The position numbers were made by a program, and so were the translations under genes. From positions 1-54,418 of the forward strand of contig JAGWBK010000037.1 of NCBI GenBank assembly GCA_021295915.1: DNA of 54,418 nucleotides, written 5' to 3'. Below the pieces are notes generated by a model that saw only the letters and a list, made by a program, of their open reading frames with translations, ran no database searches and was not told where the DNA came from. Source of the stretch: Dehalococcoidia bacterium. Lineage in GTDB: Bacteria > Chloroflexota > Dehalococcoidia > Lucifugimonadales > UBA1123. Position 1 is the first letter of the stretch, and every line of letters begins with the position of its first letter. Shown in pieces: positions 17,535 to 26,397 of the stretch.

Positions 17535-17635
17535 ACCCCCTCTCCCTCGGGGTGAGGGTGAAAAGGGCATAGCCCATTCTACTCCGGGCACTGGCCACAC
17601 CCCTCTGGATTCCGGCCTTCGCCGGAATGACGATT
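17535..17635. repeat. Family A (truncated) and family B palindromes between rpsJ and rplC
   Basis: 17535-17565 holds CCCCCTCTCCCTCGGGGTGAGGGTGAAAA, a shortened family A element. 17600-17635 holds CTCTGGATTCCGGCCTTCGCCGGAATGACGA, the clearest family B hairpin (TTCCGGC/GCCGGAA with a short loop). The element ends 13 nt before the rplC ATG. Confidence 0.85.
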
Positions 17636-17648
17636 GGAAAAGAACAAA

Positions 17649-18293
17649 ATGTCCATTCATGGAATGATAGGCAAGAAGATAGGGACGACCCAGGTGTTCC
17701 GCGACGGCGGCAGGTCGGACGCGGTTACCGTCATTCAGGTCGGCCCATGCACAGTCACCCAAATCAAGACCGAGGAGACGGACGGCTACGTCGGCGTCCA
17801 GCTCGGTTACGAAGAGGTGAAGAGGCTCAGCAGGCCCAGGGCCGGACATCTCAGTAGCGTGGACAAGAACTTCCGCATTCTCCGCGAGTTCGGCATTGAC
17901 GACGTCTCGGAGGTCGAGCTCGGCCAGGAGATCGACGTCAGCATGTTCGAGGCCGGTGAGCTGATAGATGCCACAGCCCGTGCGAAGGGCCGGGGATTCC
18001 AGGGCGGCGTGAAGCGATACAACTTCCGCGGCGGCCCGAAGACCCACGGCCAGTCCGACAGGCACCGCGCTCCCGGTTCGATCGGGGCCGGCAGCACGCC
18101 GGGCAAGGTGCTCAAGGGCCTCAGAATGGCCGGGCACATGGGTAACAACCGTGTCACTGTCCGCAAACTTGAGGTCGTGGATTCCGACCCGGACCGCAAC
18201 CTGCTGTTCGTCAAGGGCGCAGTACCCGGTGCGAGAAACTCGCTGGTGCTTATCAAGAAGTCCGGCACACGCAAGCGCAAGCTGAAGAGATAG
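17649..18293 (+). CDS. rplC: 50S ribosomal protein L3
   Basis: Early-assembly protein with a long loop near the peptidyl transferase centre. It starts at ATG 17649 (MSIHGMIGKKIGTTQVF); the internal ATG at 17664 is the alternative and matches the usual L3 start. Conserved blocks are KGRGFQGGVKRYNF, GGPKTHGQSDRHRAPGSIG, PGKVLKGLRMAGHMGN and VKGAVPGARNSLVLI. Length 214 aa, normal. The gap before it carries repeats, and the ribosome site is weak. Confidence 0.97.
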   Translation: MSIHGMIGKKIGTTQVFRDGGRSDAVTVIQVGPCTVTQIKTEETDGYVGVQLGYEEVKRLSRPRAGHLSSVDKNFRILREFGIDDVSEVELGQEIDVSMFEAGELIDATARAKGRGFQGGVKRYNFRGGPKTHGQSDRHRAPGSIGAGSTPGKVLKGLRMAGHMGNNRVTVRKLEVVDSDPDRNLLFVKGAVPGARNSLVLIKKSGTRKRKLKR

Positions 18294-18299
18294 AAGAAA

Positions 18300-18346
18300 T
18301 CCCCTCATCCAGTCCTTCTCTCACCAGGGGAGAAGGGACAAGAGGA
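18300..18346. repeat. Family A-like palindrome between rplC and rplD
   Basis: CCCCTCATCC..CCTTCTCTCACCAGGGGAGAAGGGA resembles the inverse orientation of family A and is close to the copy at 20351-20390. It ends 10 nt before the rplD GTG start. Confidence 0.75.
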
Positions 18347-18355
18347 AAGACTGAA

Positions 18356-19063
18356 GTGGAACTAGAAGTCAAAAACCTAGCGGGCGAAGTGACCGGCACG
18401 ATCACTGTCCGGGACGATGTATTCGGTGCAAAGGTCAACCCCGCGCTGATCCACCAGGTGATGGTCGGTCAGCTCGCGAACCGAAGGCAGGGCACGGTCA
18501 AGACCAAGACCCGCGCCGAGGTCGCCGGGGGCGGCGCAAAGCCGAGGCCGCAGAAGCACACCGGCAGGGCCAGGGCGGGCTCCATCCGCTCTCCCATCTG
18601 GAGAGGCGGTGGAGTGACCTTCGGCCCGCGTCCCAGGAGCTACAGGCACAACACGCCAAGGCAGATGCGCAGGGGCGCGCTGCTGAGCACGCTCTCAGGC
18701 AAGGCTCAGGACGGCACCCTGGTGGTGATCGAGGACTTCAACCTCTCCGAGGAGAAGACCAAGGTGGTCTCACAGGCGCTCAGCAATCTCGGTGTCAGCC
18801 CCTCAGTGCTGCTCGTCGCAGACGGCGCCAGCCAGGAAGCCCTGCGGGCGGCACGAAACATAGAACGACTGAACATGAAGCCGAGCCGCACCATCAGCGC
18901 GATCGACATGCTGAGCAACCGCACGGTCGTCATGACCGTCGAGGCGGTGCGCAACGCCGAGGCTACCTTCGGTGGCAGGTTCGAACGCAAGCCTTCTGCA
19001 AACGGCGGCGCAGACGCAAACGGCGTCGAGGCCGAAGCCGAGATGGCAGGGGTGGAGGAGTAG
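18356..19063 (+). CDS. rplD: 50S ribosomal protein L4 with acidic C-terminal tail
   Basis: Assembly protein lining the exit tunnel; in E. coli it also autoregulates the S10 operon. GTG start at 18356. Conserved parts are the N-terminal strand region, the tunnel loop RRQGTVKTKTRAEV-GGG-KPRPQKHTGRARAGS, and WRGGGVTFGPRPRSY. It is 235 aa, longer than usual because of about 25 extra residues at the end (KPSANGGADANGVEAEAEM), Ala/Glu-rich and probably disordered. rplW follows after 3 nt. Confidence 0.96.
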   Translation: MELEVKNLAGEVTGTITVRDDVFGAKVNPALIHQVMVGQLANRRQGTVKTKTRAEVAGGGAKPRPQKHTGRARAGSIRSPIWRGGGVTFGPRPRSYRHNTPRQMRRGALLSTLSGKAQDGTLVVIEDFNLSEEKTKVVSQALSNLGVSPSVLLVADGASQEALRAARNIERLNMKPSRTISAIDMLSNRTVVMTVEAVRNAEATFGGRFERKPSANGGADANGVEAEAEMAGVEE

Positions 19064-19066
19064 ACC

Positions 19067-19357
19067 ATGGACCTGCACCCATTCGAGATAATCCGGCGGC
19101 CGGTCGTCACTGAGAAAAGCACTCTTCTCCAGGACGATGACCGCTACACGTTCGAGGTCGCGAAGTCGGCCACGAAGCACCAGATCAAAGAGGCGGTGGA
19201 AGAGGCGTTCAACGTGAGCGTGGTAAAGGTAAACACCATGAACGTCCGGGGCAGGCGCAGGCGCATGGGCCCCAGGTTCTCCACGTCCAGGAGCTGGAAG
19301 AAGGCAGTGGTCCAGCTGGCTCCAGGCAACACGATAACCATCTTCGAGGGTGTGTAA
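19067..19357 (+). CDS. rplW: 50S ribosomal protein L23
   Basis: Tunnel-exit protein and docking site for trigger factor and SRP. 96 aa: HPFEIIRRPVVTEKST at the start, YTFEVAKSATKHQIKEAVEEAF in the middle, then VVKVNTMNVRGR-RRRMGPR. Standard length. The ATG lies 3 nt after the rplD stop; the end of rplD (GGAGGAG, about 19054-19060) supplies the ribosome site. Confidence 0.97.
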   Translation: MDLHPFEIIRRPVVTEKSTLLQDDDRYTFEVAKSATKHQIKEAVEEAFNVSVVKVNTMNVRGRRRRMGPRFSTSRSWKKAVVQLAPGNTITIFEGV

Positions 19358-19365
19358 ATTCAAAG

Positions 19366-19401
19366 CCCCCTCTGGATCCCGGCCTTCGCCGGAATGACGA
19401 A
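19366..19401. repeat. Family B palindrome between rplW and rplB
   Basis: CCCCCTCTGGATCCCGGCCTTCGCCGGAATGACGAA begins 9 nt after the rplW stop. Hairpin CCCGGC/GCCGGA. Confidence 0.8.
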
Positions 19402-19452
19402 GATACAAAATAGTCTTCAGCAAGAAAACGGAATCGGACAAGGAAAGAAAAG

Positions 19453-20283
19453 ATGCCTCTGAGAGTCCAGAAGCCTATGACCCCAGGCCAGCGAGGCCAG
19501 GTGCGTCAGACCACAGAAGACATCACAACGTCGCAGCCCAGGAAGTCGCTGCTCAAGCCGCTGAAGAAGCGGGCAGGCAGGAACAACAAGGGCCGCATTA
19601 CGGTCAGACACCGCGGCGGCGGACACAAGCGCCGCTACAGGGTCATCGACTTCAAGCGCAACAAGACCGGTGTGCCCGGCAAGGTTGAGTCCATCGAGTA
19701 CGATCCGAACCGCTCTTCCCGAATCGCGCTCATCAAGTACGTGGACGGCGACTGGCGGTACATCCTGGCCCCCAACGGGCTGCAGGTCGGCGACCCGATC
19801 GAAGCCGGTGAGCAGGCCGAGATCAGGATCGGCAACGCACTGCCCCTCAGGGCGATCCCATCCGGTACGCAGGTCCACAACGTGGAGCTGCACGTCGGCA
19901 AGGGCGGCCAGATAGTCAGGGGAGCCGGGACCAGCGCGCAGGTGCTGGCCAAGGAGGGAAGATACACCCTTCTGAGGCTGCCGTCCGGCGAGATGCGCAA
20001 CGTGCTGAGCGACTGCATGGCTACGGTCGGGCAGCTCAGCGCGCTCGACCACAAGAACACCAAGCTCGGAAAAGCCGGACGCAAGCGGCACCTTGGCCGC
20101 CGTCCGGAGGTGCGCGGCGTGGTGATGTCTCCGAGAGACCATCCCCACGGAGGCGGCGAGGGACGCTCGCCGATCGGCATGCCCGGGCCGAAGACGCCCT
20201 GGGGCAAGCCCGCGCTGGGTTACAGGACCCGTAGAAACAAGCGGACGGACAAGTTCATAGTTCGCCGCAGGTACCAGAGATAA
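19453..20283 (+). CDS. rplB: 50S ribosomal protein L2
   Basis: Large-subunit protein needed for subunit association and peptidyl transferase assembly. 276 aa, normal length. Conserved: [26 protein letters not shown]-like [39 protein letters not shown], and the C-terminal [12 protein letters not shown] segment containing the conserved histidine. It is intact and unremarkable. Confidence 0.98.
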   Translation: MPLRVQKPMTPGQRGQVRQTTEDITTSQPRKSLLKPLKKRAGRNNKGRITVRHRGGGHKRRYRVIDFKRNKTGVPGKVESIEYDPNRSSRIALIKYVDGDWRYILAPNGLQVGDPIEAGEQAEIRIGNALPLRAIPSGTQVHNVELHVGKGGQIVRGAGTSAQVLAKEGRYTLLRLPSGEMRNVLSDCMATVGQLSALDHKNTKLGKAGRKRHLGRRPEVRGVVMSPRDHPHGGGEGRSPIGMPGPKTPWGKPALGYRTRRNKRTDKFIVRRRYQR

Positions 20284-20290
20284 CGGAAAC

Positions 20291-20395
20291 GGCCTCCTCT
20301 CCCTTGACGGGAGAGGATTGAGGTGAGGGTGAAAGTACACGGAACGATTTCCCCCTCATCCTAGCCTTCTCCCACCAGGGGAGAAAGGATTTTAG
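20291..20395. repeat. Two family A-type palindromes between rplB and rpsS
   Basis: 20291-20335 is CCTCCTCTCCCTTGACGGGAGAGGATTGAGGTGAGGGTGAAA. 20350-20395 is CCCCCTCATCCTAGCCTTCTCCCACCAGGGGAGAAAGGA, the opposite-sense relative of 18300-18346. The two could also pair with each other in the mRNA. Confidence 0.8.
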
Positions 20396-20404
20396 GAAAA
20401 GAAA

Positions 20405-20689
20405 ATGTCACGGTCAGTAAAGAAGGGGCCCTACGTACACGAGAAGCTGGCGAAGAAGGTCGACCAGGCCAGAAACAGCCAGGCGAGACAGGTGATACGC
20501 ACCTGGTCGAGGGCTTCGACCATCATGCCCGACATGCTCGGCCTGACCATAGCTGTACACGATGGCAGACGGCACGTGCCGGTGTTCATCACCGAGAACA
20601 TGGTCGGCCACAAGCTGGGCGAATTCGCCCCGACCCGGACCTTCAGGGGACACTCCTCGAAGTCCGAGCGCGCATCTGCAATCAGATAG
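20405..20689 (+). CDS. rpsS: 30S ribosomal protein S19
   Basis: Head protein near the A-site finger, partner of S13. 94 aa. [10 protein letters not shown] at the start, [51 protein letters not shown] all match the family. The gap to rplV is only 10 nt. Confidence 0.97.
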   Translation: MSRSVKKGPYVHEKLAKKVDQARNSQARQVIRTWSRASTIMPDMLGLTIAVHDGRRHVPVFITENMVGHKLGEFAPTRTFRGHSSKSERASAIR

Positions 20690-20699
20690 GTGTACGACC

Positions 20700-21041
20700 A
20701 TGCCCATTAGCGCAACAGCCAAGAACACAGGGGTTTCAGTAAAGAAGCTGATGCCAATTCTGGACCTCGTTCGAGGAAAGAACGTGCAGGATGCCATGGA
20801 CACCCTGGAGTTCCTTCCCTCGCCGGCCGCAGCCCTCGTGGCGCGTGTGGTGAAGTCCGCCGCGTCGAACGCCGAGGAAGAGATATTCGCGCGGCCAGCC
20901 GACCTGACAATAACAAGGATTTACGCGAACGAAGGCCCGAGACTCAAAAGGTTCCGAGCAAGGGCCAGGGGCCGCGCCACGAGAATAATAAAGCGCAGCA
21001 GCCACGTAACGGTGGTAGTGGACGAAAACGAGGAGCTCTAG
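20700..21041 (+). CDS. rplV: 50S ribosomal protein L22
   Basis: Tunnel protein whose beta-hairpin lines the constriction. 113 aa from ATG 20700. [31 protein letters not shown], and the hairpin/C-terminal block [36 protein letters not shown] are present. An in-frame extension back to 20562 lies inside rpsS and is not used. Confidence 0.97.
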   Translation: MPISATAKNTGVSVKKLMPILDLVRGKNVQDAMDTLEFLPSPAAALVARVVKSAASNAEEEIFARPADLTITRIYANEGPRLKRFRARARGRATRIIKRSSHVTVVVDENEEL

Positions 21042-21042
21042 T

Positions 21043-22011
21043 TTGGGCCAGAAAACTCACCCGATAGGATTCCGACTGGGAATCGTCAAGGACTGGCAGG
21101 CACGGTGGTTCGCCGGGAAACAGGAGGCGTACCGCAATCTTGTGTTCGAAGACCTCCAGATACGCGGCAGGATAGCCGACAGCTATCCGGACGCCGGCAT
21201 CTCTCGGGTTGAGATAGAACGAAGCAATAACGACGTCACCGTGACGATCCACACCGCAAGGCCTGGAATCGTGATTGGACGCGGCGGACAGCGCGTTGAG
21301 GAACTCCGCAAGGACCTCGAAGGCATCATCAGACGCCGGGCCAGGCTCAACGTGCAGGAGATCCGCCAGCCTGAGCTGGACGCCTTCCTGGTTGCCAGGA
21401 ACGTGGCAGACCAGCTCGAGCGCAGAATCGCGTTCCGGCGCGCCATCAGGCAGACGCTCGGACGCACGATGCAGGCCGGAGCCGAGGGCATCAAGATCAT
21501 CTGCGCAGGCAGACTCGGCGGAGCCGACATTGCGAGGTCCGAGAAGGCGATGGAGGGGCGAGTGCCGCTCCACACGCTGAGAGCGGACATAGACTACGGA
21601 CTGGCAGAGGCGGCGACGGACTTCGGACGCATCGGCGTGAAGGTGTGGATCTACAAGGGAGACATCCTCCCTGAGTCCGCTCCTGAGCCCGAGATCGAGG
21701 AGGAGATCTCCCCGATCGAGGTCACGCTGTCCGCTAACCCCGAGCCAGAGCCAGTGGTGCAGGCAGTGCCACCCGTGGCGGCCGCGCCGGCTGCACCCGC
21801 AGCGCCTGTGGCCCCCGTCGCACCAGCCGCTCCCGCAGCGCCTGCTCCTGCTCCTGCTCCCGAGAGTCAGCCTGCACAGGCCGCGCAGCCGGCACCCCCT
21901 CAGCCAGCCGCTGAGACACCGCCGGCAGCACCGGCGCCAGGGACACAGCCGTCCGTGACCCCAGAAACAACACAGGAGGGCGAGGGCAATGCTCCAACCC
22001 AACAGAGTTAA
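21043..22011 (+). CDS. rpsC: 30S ribosomal protein S3 with long Pro/Ala-rich C-terminal extension
   Basis: mRNA-entry protein with N-terminal and KH domains. The TTG start at 21043 lies 1 nt after the rplV stop, with GGAGC at about 21032-21036. The core is normal: [17 protein letters not shown], the KH motif [16 protein letters not shown], and the C-terminal domain [11 protein letters not shown]. It should end near residue 215, but about 105 residues follow, dominated by Pro, Ala, Val and Gln (repeats of A-P-A-A-P-V and A-P-A-P) with acidic starts. Total is 322 aa against a usual 210-240. The tail overlaps the start of rplP by 23 nt. It is probably disordered and surface-exposed at the mRNA entry side. 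Confidence 0.96.
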   Translation: MGQKTHPIGFRLGIVKDWQARWFAGKQEAYRNLVFEDLQIRGRIADSYPDAGISRVEIERSNNDVTVTIHTARPGIVIGRGGQRVEELRKDLEGIIRRRARLNVQEIRQPELDAFLVARNVADQLERRIAFRRAIRQTLGRTMQAGAEGIKIICAGRLGGADIARSEKAMEGRVPLHTLRADIDYGLAEAATDFGRIGVKVWIYKGDILPESAPEPEIEEEISPIEVTLSANPEPEPVVQAVPPVAAAPAAPAAPVAPVAPAAPAAPAPAPAPESQPAQAAQPAPPQPAAETPPAAPAPGTQPSVTPETTQEGEGNAPTQQS

Positions 22012-22402
22012 GTTCCGCAACATGCACCGGGGACGGCGCAAGGGTCTGTCGGTCGCCGGAAGCCAGATCAACTTCGGAGAGTACGGCCTGAAGGCGACTG
22101 AGTCTGCCTGGGTCACCTCCCGTCAGATCGAGGCCGCCAGACGAGCAATGACTCGCTATGCCCGCCGTGGCGGGAAGCTGTGGATACGCATCTTCCCGGA
22201 CAAGAGCGTCACCGCCCGCGCCGCTGAGACCCGCATGGGCAGCGGTAAGGGGGCCGTCGATCACTGGGTAGCAGTGGTCAAGCCCGGCAGGGTGATGTTC
22301 GAGATCGCGGGCGTGCCCGAAGAGACCGCCAAAGAGGCCCTCCGGCTGGCTTCGTCGAAGCTGCCGATGGCCACGAAGATCGTCACCAGGCAGGCGGTGT
22401 AA
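21989..22402 (+). CDS. rplP: 50S ribosomal protein L16
   Basis: Protein near the A-site tRNA elbow. 137 aa: [62 protein letters not shown], then [25 protein letters not shown]. Complete. The ATG lies inside the last 23 nt of rpsC, and an AGGAGGGCGAGG stretch just upstream provides the ribosome site, suggesting coupling to the S3 tail. Confidence 0.97.
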   Translation: MLQPNRVKFRNMHRGRRKGLSVAGSQINFGEYGLKATESAWVTSRQIEAARRAMTRYARRGGKLWIRIFPDKSVTARAAETRMGSGKGAVDHWVAVVKPGRVMFEIAGVPEETAKEALRLASSKLPMATKIVTRQAV

Positions 22403-22445
22403 TAAGAGAACGAGACGACAGGAGTGAGGAGCGAGAAGGAATCTT

Positions 22446-22541
22446 GCCCCCTCTCCCTTGATGGGTGAGGGCTGACGTGAGGGTGAAAATGCCCCGCTTT
22501 CAGGCCCCTCTTCTGGGTTCCGGCCTGTGCCGGAACGACGG
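22446..22541. repeat. Family A plus family B palindromes between rplP and rpmC
   Basis: Family A at 22446-22490 (CCCCCTCTCCCTTGATGGGTGAGGGCTGACGTGAGGGTGAAAA) and family B at 22504-22541 (CTTCTGGGTTCCGGCCTGTGCCGGAACGACGG). They come in the same A-then-B order as at 17535-17635 and 27063-27170, so the pair may move or be copied as a unit. Confidence 0.82.
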
Positions 22542-22553
22542 TGAAGGTAGAAA

Positions 22554-22754
22554 ATGGCGATAGACGATGTAAGGGCAATGTCCGCCGAAGATCTCGCAAC
22601 AGAGTTGTACGAGACGCGGCGAGAGCTCATGAACCTACGGTTCAGGGCCGCGACCATGCAGCTCGCCAACGTGAACGAAATAGGCAAGGCCAAGAAGCGC
22701 GTCGCACAGATCCTCACGGTGATGCGAGAGCGCGAACTGGGCATAGCCACATAG
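22554..22754 (+). CDS. rpmC: 50S ribosomal protein L29
   Basis: Small helical protein at the tunnel exit beside L23. 66 aa: [26 protein letters not shown] followed by [26 protein letters not shown]. Standard two-helix layout and length. Confidence 0.96.
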   Translation: MAIDDVRAMSAEDLATELYETRRELMNLRFRAATMQLANVNEIGKAKKRVAQILTVMRERELGIAT

Positions 22755-22816
22755 ACAATTGGGGGCCTGGATTGGGGGAAAACGCCATTCCTGATTCCCA
22801 ATTAGAGGACGCAAAC

Positions 22817-23182
22817 ATGAGTTTCGAAAGAAAAAAAGTCCGGGTGGGCAAAGTCGTGAGCGACAAGATGGACAAGACCGTCGTCGTCGTTTACCAGTGG
22901 AGCCAGCCACACCCCATCTACAAGAAGGCTGTCAGGCGCCAGACGAAGTTCTACGCGCATGACCCCGAAAACCAGTGCAGCCTTGGCGACACGGTACGCA
23001 TCGTGGAGTCGCGGCCATACTCCAAGTCCAAGCGCTGGAAGGTCGCGGAGATCCTGTCGAGCATAGAGATCGCCGAAGTTCAGCCTGAAGAGATCGAAGT
23101 GGACGAGGACGTCCTGTCGGCGGCCGCAACGTCCGCCGCGCAGATGGAGAGCAGCACAGAGGCCGAACCGGTTAGCGAGTAG
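22817..23182 (+). CDS. rpsQ: 30S ribosomal protein S17 with acidic C-terminal tail
   Basis: Primary 16S-binding OB-fold protein. It starts at ATG 22817 ([21 protein letters not shown]). The core includes [48 protein letters not shown] and ends near residue 85. About 35 extra residues follow ([18 protein letters not shown] and on), rich in Glu, Ala and Ser, making 121 aa where 85-90 is usual. An in-frame extension to 22541 runs through rpmC and is rejected. Confidence 0.96.
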   Translation: MSFERKKVRVGKVVSDKMDKTVVVVYQWSQPHPIYKKAVRRQTKFYAHDPENQCSLGDTVRIVESRPYSKSKRWKVAEILSSIEIAEVQPEEIEVDEDVLSAAATSAAQMESSTEAEPVSE

Positions 23183-23183
23183 A

Positions 23184-23207
23184 GGCAGGTTTGAAACCTG
23201 CCCCTAC
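23184..23207. repeat. Family C palindrome between rpsQ and rplN
   Basis: GGCAGGTTT-G-AAACCTGCC is a perfect 9-bp arm hairpin followed by CCTAC. It begins 2 nt after the rpsQ stop and is close to 8035-8063 in sequence. Confidence 0.85.
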
Positions 23208-23249
23208 AGCGCAAGCTGGCGGACAGGCTATCGAAGCGAGACAGCAGAC

Positions 23250-23618
23250 ATGATCCAGATTTACACAAGGCTCAAGGTCGCAGACAACTCAGGGGCGAAG
23301 GTCATTAGCTGCATCGGTGTTCCCGGTGGCAGCGGCAGGCAGTACGCGCATGTCGGCGACGTGATCGTCGCGTCGGTCAAGGAGTCGGCCCCGGCCGCAG
23401 CCGTGCGAAAGGGCGAGGTCGTCAGGGCCGTCGTCGTGCGCACCAAGCATCCTTCACGACGCGTGGACGGCTCTCGAATCAAGTTCGACGACAACGCCGC
23501 GGTGATAATCAACGACGACCAGATGCCCAGAGGCACGCGCATCTTCGGCCCGGTCGCCCGCGAGCTCAGAGACAGGAACTTCATGCGTATAGTCTCCCTG
23601 GCTCCGGAGGTGCTCTAG
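23250..23618 (+). CDS. rplN: 50S ribosomal protein L14
   Basis: Intersubunit-bridge protein. 122 aa, the canonical length: [90 protein letters not shown]. The stop overlaps the GTG start of rplX (TAGTG). Confidence 0.98.
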   Translation: MIQIYTRLKVADNSGAKVISCIGVPGGSGRQYAHVGDVIVASVKESAPAAAVRKGEVVRAVVVRTKHPSRRVDGSRIKFDDNAAVIINDDQMPRGTRIFGPVARELRDRNFMRIVSLAPEVL

Positions 23619-23929
23619 TGCGACTCCAGGCCAACGACAACGTCCTTGTGACCAAGGGCCGGGACAGAGGCAAGCGTGGACGCATCACGAGGGTGCTGCC
23701 TGAAAAGGGCAGGGCCGTCGTCGAAGGCGTCAACGTGGTGCAGCGTCACCAGCAACCGACAGGCGCGTTCCGCTCCGGTGGAATCATCGAAAAGGAACTG
23801 TCCGTCGCCATCGCGAACCTGAAGTTCTTTTGTGAGCAGTGCGACTCTCCCGCCCGGATCGGCCGGAGATCTCTGCCGGACGGCACCAAGGTGAGAGTCT
23901 GTAAGAAGTGTGGTGAAGTGATCGAATGA
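23618..23929 (+). CDS. rplX: 50S ribosomal protein L24
   Basis: Assembly initiator with a KOW motif. GTG start at 23618 sharing a base with the rplN stop. [24 protein letters not shown]. Then [16 protein letters not shown]-terminal zinc ribbon C-E-Q-C ... C-K-K-C (residues about 73-99). 103 aa. The stop overlaps the rplE ATG by 4 nt (ATGA). Confidence 0.97.
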   Translation: MRLQANDNVLVTKGRDRGKRGRITRVLPEKGRAVVEGVNVVQRHQQPTGAFRSGGIIEKELSVAIANLKFFCEQCDSPARIGRRSLPDGTKVRVCKKCGEVIE

Positions 23930-24543
23930 CGCAGGAACAGGCAGAACAGAACGGCGCACAGAGCCCACGTCCGCTACCCAGGTTGCTGCAGATGCTCCGC
24001 AACGATGTGGGCCCACAGATGATCCAGGACTTCGGCTACACCAGCACTATGCAGGTGCCGAAACTCGACAAGATCGTGCTGAACATCGGCATGGGAGAGG
24101 CGCTTACGAACGCTCGCGCAATGGAAGCAGCCACCGGGGACCTGACCGCAATCAGCGGCCAGAAGCCGCTGGTGACCAGGGCCAAGCGGTCGATAGCACA
24201 GTTCAAGATCCGCGACGGCATGCCAATCGGCCTGACCGTCACCCTGAGGGGATCGCGGATGTGGGAGTTCTACGACCGGCTCGTCAACTCGGCGCTGCCC
24301 AGGATTCGAGACTTCCAGGGCGTGTCCAGAAACTCGTTCGACGGCAGAGGGAACTACTCGCTGGGCCTTCGTGACCAGGTGATATTCCCGGAGATCGACT
24401 ACAACGCGATCGACAGGCTCCGTGGTCTGCAGATCGTCATAGTCACAACCGCGCCCAACGACCAGGAAGGGCTGAGGCTGCTTGAGCTGCTCGGTATGCC
24501 GTTCGCGAGAACGCGCGACCCGATGGAACCGATGCTCGTGTAG
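23926..24543 (+). CDS. rplE: 50S ribosomal protein L5
   Basis: 5S rRNA-binding protein of the central protuberance. 205 aa; the first 20 are a non-conserved Gln-rich leader. Then [60 protein letters not shown], and a C-terminal [22 protein letters not shown]. Intact. Overlaps rplX by ATGA. Confidence 0.97.
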   Translation: MTQEQAEQNGAQSPRPLPRLLQMLRNDVGPQMIQDFGYTSTMQVPKLDKIVLNIGMGEALTNARAMEAATGDLTAISGQKPLVTRAKRSIAQFKIRDGMPIGLTVTLRGSRMWEFYDRLVNSALPRIRDFQGVSRNSFDGRGNYSLGLRDQVIFPEIDYNAIDRLRGLQIVIVTTAPNDQEGLRLLELLGMPFARTRDPMEPMLV

Positions 24544-24557
24544 CGGAGACGCCAGCC

Positions 24558-24591
24558 TCGTCATTCCGGCTAAGGCCGGAATCCAGATGGG
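24558..24591. repeat. Family B palindrome (inverse orientation) between rplE and rpsN
   Basis: CTCGTCATTCCGGCTAAGGCCGGAATCCAGATGGGGG is the reverse complement of the family B consensus, 15 nt after the rplE stop. The rest of the 144-bp gap shows no other structure. Confidence 0.8.
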
Positions 24592-24687
24592 GGAGTTGGG
24601 TAAGGAAGATACTTAGTAACTGAAATGAATCGGACAAAGACGGGAACCCCCGGTCAGGGTTAATCAGGAAACGACAGGTCTGACAGT

Positions 24688-24873
24688 ATGGCGAAGAAGT
24701 CAAAGATCGCGAGCTGGAAGAAGCCACAGAAGTTCAAGGTCCGTGAGCACAACAGGTGCAACAACTGCGGAAGGCCGAAAGCCTATATCAGGCACTTCGG
24801 ACTCTGCCGCATCTGCTTCAGGAACATGGCGCTTACGGGGCTTCTGCCCGGCGTGCGCAAGGCCAGCTGGTAA
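24688..24873 (+). CDS. rpsN: 30S ribosomal protein S14, zinc-binding short type
   Basis: Head protein of the short (type Z) class. 61 aa with four cysteines in C-N-N-C and C-R-I-C (residues about 24-43), the [10 protein letters not shown] start and RKASW end typical of this class. The zinc-binding form does not by itself mean zinc-rich conditions; it is the standard form in many phyla. Confidence 0.96.
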   Translation: MAKKSKIASWKKPQKFKVREHNRCNNCGRPKAYIRHFGLCRICFRNMALTGLLPGVRKASW

Positions 24874-24885
24874 GGGAATAAAGAA

Positions 24886-25287
24886 ATGGCAGTGACAGAT
24901 CCGGTAGCGGATATGCTCACGCGCGTTCGTAACGCGGTGAACGCGCGGCACGAGTCGGTGAACATACCGGCCTCCAAGCTGAAGGTCGAACTGGCCAGGA
25001 TCCTGGCCGAGGAGGGCTTCATCGAGGGCTACGACCTCGTTAAGACGAACACTCCGCAGGCCAACATCAGGGTCAAGCTCCACTACAGGAGCCGAAGCGA
25101 ACCCGCGATAACCGGCCTGAAGCGTGTGAGCAAGCCGGGACTCCGTGTCTACGTCGGCAAGGGGGAGATCCCCAGGTACTACGGCGGACTCGGCGTGGCC
25201 GTTATGTCCACGTCCCAGGGCGTAATGACTGGACGCCAGGCGTGGCGCAGCGGTATCGGCGGCGAGCTTCTCTGCTACGTTTGGTAA
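24886..25287 (+). CDS. rpsH: 30S ribosomal protein S8
   Basis: Platform protein binding helix 21 of 16S rRNA; translational repressor of the spc operon in E. coli. 133 aa: DPVADMLTRVRNAVNARHESVNIPASKLK, then ITGLKRVSKPGLRVYVGKGEIPRYYGGLGVAVMSTSQGVMT, and the terminal GGELLCYVW. Complete. Confidence 0.97.
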   Translation: MAVTDPVADMLTRVRNAVNARHESVNIPASKLKVELARILAEEGFIEGYDLVKTNTPQANIRVKLHYRSRSEPAITGLKRVSKPGLRVYVGKGEIPRYYGGLGVAVMSTSQGVMTGRQAWRSGIGGELLCYVW

Positions 25288-25297
25288 ACCCCGACAG

Positions 25298-25382
25298 GTC
25301 CTCTCTCCCTGGGGGAGAGGGCTAGGGTGAGAGTGAAAACCACGCTTGCCCACCCCTGTCAGGCCCCTTTGGGTGAGGGTGA
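25298..25382. repeat. Family A palindrome plus partial copy between rpsH and rplF
   Basis: GTCCTCTCTCCCTGGGGGAGAGGGCTAGGGTGAGAGTGAAAACCACG (25298-25343), then CCCCTGTCAGGCCCCTTTGGGTGAGGGTGA (25353-25382), which shares CCCCTGTCAGGCCC with the tandem repeat at 7868-8063. Confidence 0.8.
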
Positions 25383-25417
25383 TACCCCCCAGAGGCAGTA
25401 ATGGAAAAGGTAAGAAG

Positions 25418-25960
25418 ATGTCCAGAATAGGTAAACTGGCGATTCCGGTGCCCCAGGGCGTGGATGTCCAGATCAGTGGACAGTCCGTGTCGGTCAAAGG
25501 TCCGCGCGGCGAGCTGAGCCAGGACTTTCACCCTGAGATGTCAATCGTGAGAGACAACGGCTCCGTCGTCGTGGACAGGCCAAGTGACTCAGGAGAGCAC
25601 AAGGCGCTCCACGGCCTCACCCGCAGCCTCATCAACAACATGGTGGTCGGAGTGAGCGAGGGCTACCAGAAGACGCTCGACCTCGTCGGCGTAGGTTACC
25701 GCGTCGCCCAGAACGGTGATGGGATCACCCTCAGCGTAATGCTGAGCCACCAGGTGGACATTAACCCGCCGGAAGGCGTCACTCTCGAGGTCGAAGGAAA
25801 CAACCGCATCCAGGTGCGGGGAATCGACAAGCAGGCCGTGGGTCAGCTGGCAGCCGAAATCAGAAAAGTGCGGCCGCCCAACGTGTACACCGGAAAGGGT
25901 ATCCGGTACCGGGGCGAAGTAGTACATCTCAAGGCTGGCAAGAGCGCCCGGCGAGCGTAG
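25418..25960 (+). CDS. rplF: 50S ribosomal protein L6
   Basis: Two-domain protein near the sarcin-ricin loop. 180 aa from ATG 25418: [68 protein letters not shown], and the second domain with [34 protein letters not shown]. The in-frame extension upstream lies in repeat DNA. Confidence 0.97.
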   Translation: MSRIGKLAIPVPQGVDVQISGQSVSVKGPRGELSQDFHPEMSIVRDNGSVVVDRPSDSGEHKALHGLTRSLINNMVVGVSEGYQKTLDLVGVGYRVAQNGDGITLSVMLSHQVDINPPEGVTLEVEGNNRIQVRGIDKQAVGQLAAEIRKVRPPNVYTGKGIRYRGEVVHLKAGKSARRA

Positions 25961-26025
25961 GAGAGAGGATAGAGAAGGTCGCCTGTCTCTTATACCTCTT
26001 GTCTCATACTGAAGGGAAAAACAAG

Positions 26026-26397
26026 TTGCCACAGACAAAGATGCGCAATGCGCGCCGACAGATGCGCCACAAGCGTGTACGGAGAAAGATCACGGGCACA
26101 ACGGACCGCCCGCGAATGGCTGTGTTCCGCAGTCTCAATCATATTTACGTCCAGGTGATAGACGACTCGCGCGGGCATACCGTCGCGGCGGCGTCCAGCC
26201 TGGAGCCTGTGGTGCGGGAGAAGGTCAACAACGGCACGCGAAAGTCGGCTGTCTCGGCAATGGTCGGGACGCTCATAGCCGAGCGCGCCACTGAACAGGG
26301 CGTCAAGGGCGTCGTCTTCGACCGCGGCGGATTCAAGTATCACGGCAGGACGAAGGCGCTTGCAGACGCAGCCCGTGAAGGGGGTCTGGTTTTCTAG
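26026..26397 (+). CDS. rplR: 50S ribosomal protein L18
   Basis: 5S rRNA-binding protein. TTG 26026 is chosen because GAAGGG lies 9 nt upstream and the family-like basic start ([18 protein letters not shown]) follows; TTG 25999 is the other in-frame option. Conserved: [64 protein letters not shown]. 123 aa. The gap just upstream contains a 13-nt match to the Tn5/Nextera mosaic end (25983-25995), so the start region may be artefactual. rpsE begins directly after the stop. Confidence 0.95.
   Translation: MPQTKMRNARRQMRHKRVRRKITGTTDRPRMAVFRSLNHIYVQVIDDSRGHTVAAASSLEPVVREKVNNGTRKSAVSAMVGTLIAERATEQGVKGVVFDRGGFKYHGRTKALADAAREGGLVF

Noticed and set aside
20944-22116. 390-codon minus-strand frame, Cys/Arg/Gly-rich
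   Set aside because: Antisense to rplV, rpsC and rplP; the composition comes from the Pro/Ala tail of S3 read backwards.
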